Origin: Candidatus Nealsoniibacteriota bacterium
GTDB taxonomy: Bacteria > Patescibacteriota > Minisyncoccia > Minisyncoccales > PWPS01
Assembly: GCA_003554445.1 (NCBI GenBank)
Contig: PWGJ01000044.1
Coordinates: 1-5,713, forward strand
Reading direction: 5' to 3'
Length of the DNA stretch: 5,713 nucleotides
Shown: positions 4,399 through 5,713 of the stretch, piece by piece
Position numbering within the stretch: position 1 is the first letter of the stretch
Layout: each line of letters starts with the position of its first letter
Translations under genes and position numbers: made by a program
Notes under the pieces: generated by a model
What the model was told of the DNA's origin: nothing
Databases searched by the model: none
The model's input: only the letters and a program-made list of their open reading frames with translations

Positions 4399-5713
4399 AT
4401 GCCTAGAGAATATCCATTAGAACAATACAGAAATATCGGAATTATTGCCCACATCGATGCGGGTAAGACTACGATGACCGAGAGAATTCTTTTTTATACA
4501 GGAATTTCTCATAAAATAGGTGAAACTCATGAAGGTGAGTCGGTTATGGATTGGATGGATCAAGAAAAAGAAAGGGGTATTACGATTACATCTGCTGCCA
4601 CTACTTGTTTTTGGACACCTACATATAAAAAGAAGAAAAAGAAAAACGAATATAGAATAAATATAATTGACACGCCCGGACACATCGATTTTACCGCTGA
4701 AGTTCAAAGATCTCTAAGAGTTTTGGACGGAGCGGTTGTTGTTTTTGACGGGGTTTCGGGTGTAGAATCACAGTCGGAAACGGTATGGCGGCAAGCCGAT
4801 AAATATCAAGTTCCCAGAATCTGCTTTATCAATAAGATGGATAGAGTGGGAGCTACTTATGAAGGCGCGATTGAAACCATAGTTGAAAAATTAACGCCCA
4901 ATGTGGTTCCGATGCAGATTCCGATAGGAGCGGAAAAAGATTTTGAAGGAGCTGTCGACTTATTGGAAATGGAAGCCTGGAAGTATGGCGGAGAAATGGG
5001 AGAGCAAATTGAAAAAGTTGATGTTCCGGAAGAACTAAAAGAGAAAGCGGAAAAGAAAAGAGAAGAGATGGTCGAAAAGATAGTGACCGAAGACGAAGAT
5101 TTATTTGAGAGATACATGGAAGGAGAAGAAATTTCTATCGAAGAACTTAAAGAGGCTTTAAGAAAAGCAGTGATAAATTATAATTTGGTGCCCGTCTATT
5201 GCGGTACCGCACTTAAAAATAAAGGAGTTCAGCCGGTTATTGATGCCGTTTGTGATTTCTTTCCGGCTCCCACCGATTTACCGCCGGTAAAGGGAGTTGA
5301 TCCGGAGGATGAAGAGACTGAGATGGTCAGGAAAGCCGATGATGATGAACCGTTTTCCGCTCTGGCCTTTAAATTAGCCAGTGACCCTTATGTGGGTAGC
5401 CTTACTTTTGTAAGAGTATACTCGGGGACCTTGACCGGTGGATCCAATGTGGTAAACTCCACGACGGGCAATAAAGAAAGGATTAACAGAATATTGAGAA
5501 TGCACGCCAATGATAGAGAAGAGATGGATAAAATTTATGCCGGAGATATTGTCGCTTTGGTCGGGCTGGACGAGACGGCAACCGGAGACACCTTGTGTGA
5601 CCCGAAAGCACCGATTGTTTTAGAAAATATAACTTTTCCCGATCCGGTAGTTTCAATTAGAGTTGAACCGAAAAGTAGAGAAGATCAAGAAAAGATGGGA
5701 CTTGCACTCAGAA
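4399..5713 (+). CDS. fusA: Translation elongation factor G, 3' partial
   Basis: EF-G is the ribosomal GTPase that drives translocation of tRNA and mRNA and, with RRF, ribosome recycling. The window holds the first 438 of about 700 residues. All GTPase motifs are present: G1 AHIDAGKT (17-24), G2 RGITI (59-63), G3 DTPGH (91-95, including the catalytic His), G4 NKMD (145-148) and G5 in CGTALKNKG (268-276). The G' insertion spans about 160-260 and is rich in Glu and Lys. Domain II begins about 315 (PFSALAFKLASDPYVGSLTFVRVYSG). A run of six lysines (77-82) lies between switch I and the DTPGH strand, where E. coli has a non-polylysine stretch of similar length. The ATG at 4399 gives the canonical short N-terminus MPREYPLEQYRNIGI. 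No Shine-Dalgarno is present. It is third in the rpsL-rpsG-fusA order. Only the end of the window truncates it. Confidence 0.97.
   Translation, partial: MPREYPLEQYRNIGIIAHIDAGKTTMTERILFYTGISHKIGETHEGESVMDWMDQEKERGITITSAATTCFWTPTYKKKKKKNEYRINIIDTPGHIDFTAEVQRSLRVLDGAVVVFDGVSGVESQSETVWRQADKYQVPRICFINKMDRVGATYEGAIETIVEKLTPNVVPMQIPIGAEKDFEGAVDLLEMEAWKYGGEMGEQIEKVDVPEELKEKAEKKREEMVEKIVTEDEDLFERYMEGEEISIEELKEALRKAVINYNLVPVYCGTALKNKGVQPVIDAVCDFFPAPTDLPPVKGVDPEDEETEMVRKADDDEPFSALAFKLASDPYVGSLTFVRVYSGTLTGGSNVVNSTTGNKERINRILRMHANDREEMDKIYAGDIVALVGLDETATGDTLCDPKAPIVLENITFPDPVVSIRVEPKSREDQEKMGLALR

Noticed and set aside
4417..4707. Antisense open frame of 96 codons within fusA
   Set aside because: It lies opposite the conserved GTPase motifs of EF-G; its composition reflects the complementary strand.
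4857..5117. Antisense Ser/Phe-rich open frame of 86 codons within fusA
   Set aside because: Its Ser/Phe-rich composition is what results from reading Glu/Lys-rich EF-G codons on the opposite strand.
1..5713. CRISPR array, transposon, attachment site, toxin-antitoxin or other novel system
   Set aside because: I saw no regularly spaced repeats, transposase or recombinase motifs, terminal inverted repeats or defence-type genes. All coding regions belong to recognised families.

Overview
The window is a compact, AT-rich bacterial chromosome segment. It is bacterial because it carries L28 (a bacteria-type protein), bacterial S12 and S7, EF-G, consensus-like TATAAT/TTGACA promoters and a tRNA-Pro whose CCA end is not encoded. 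S12 carries a 13-residue insertion that, from memory, resembles the form found in Patescibacteria/CPR (Parcubacteria-like) genomes. The short gaps, small proteins and lack of Shine-Dalgarno sequences fit that guess. The lineage is an inference, not proven here.

Layout. (1) 1-1198, plus: a TreT-type trehalose synthase (GT4 glycosyltransferase), cut at its 5' end by the window. (2) 1172-2194, minus: a CNNM/CorC-like membrane protein with a CBS pair but no C-terminal CorC domain. It is convergent with treT and overlaps it by 27 bp. (3) 2244-2584, minus: an rpmB (L28) - tRNA-Pro(GGG) - terminator unit with a good sigma70-type promoter at 2645-2672. (4) 2711-3313, plus: a small M50 site-2-protease family membrane metalloprotease, divergent from rpmB. 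(5) 3314-5713, plus: the str-type cluster rpsL-rpsG-fusA, with fusA cut at its 3' end. A structured leader and one or two candidate promoters precede rpsL, and a terminator-like hairpin lies between rpsG and fusA.

How the genes work together: rpsL, rpsG and fusA encode the decoding-centre protein S12, the 30S head protein S7 and the translocation GTPase EF-G, a classical translation operon. rpmB and tRNA-Pro also serve translation. The other three genes (trehalose synthesis, ion transport or homeostasis, membrane proteolysis) appear to be independent neighbours.

I see no mobile element, CRISPR array or undescribed gene system. The observations most worth checking are in the expression signals: none of the six visible gene starts has a Shine-Dalgarno sequence, two promoters sit so close to their start codons that the mRNAs would be leaderless or nearly so, and a 14-bp hairpin lies in the rpsL leader. 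Two obvious-looking start codons (GTG at 119 and ATG at 3376) are misleading.
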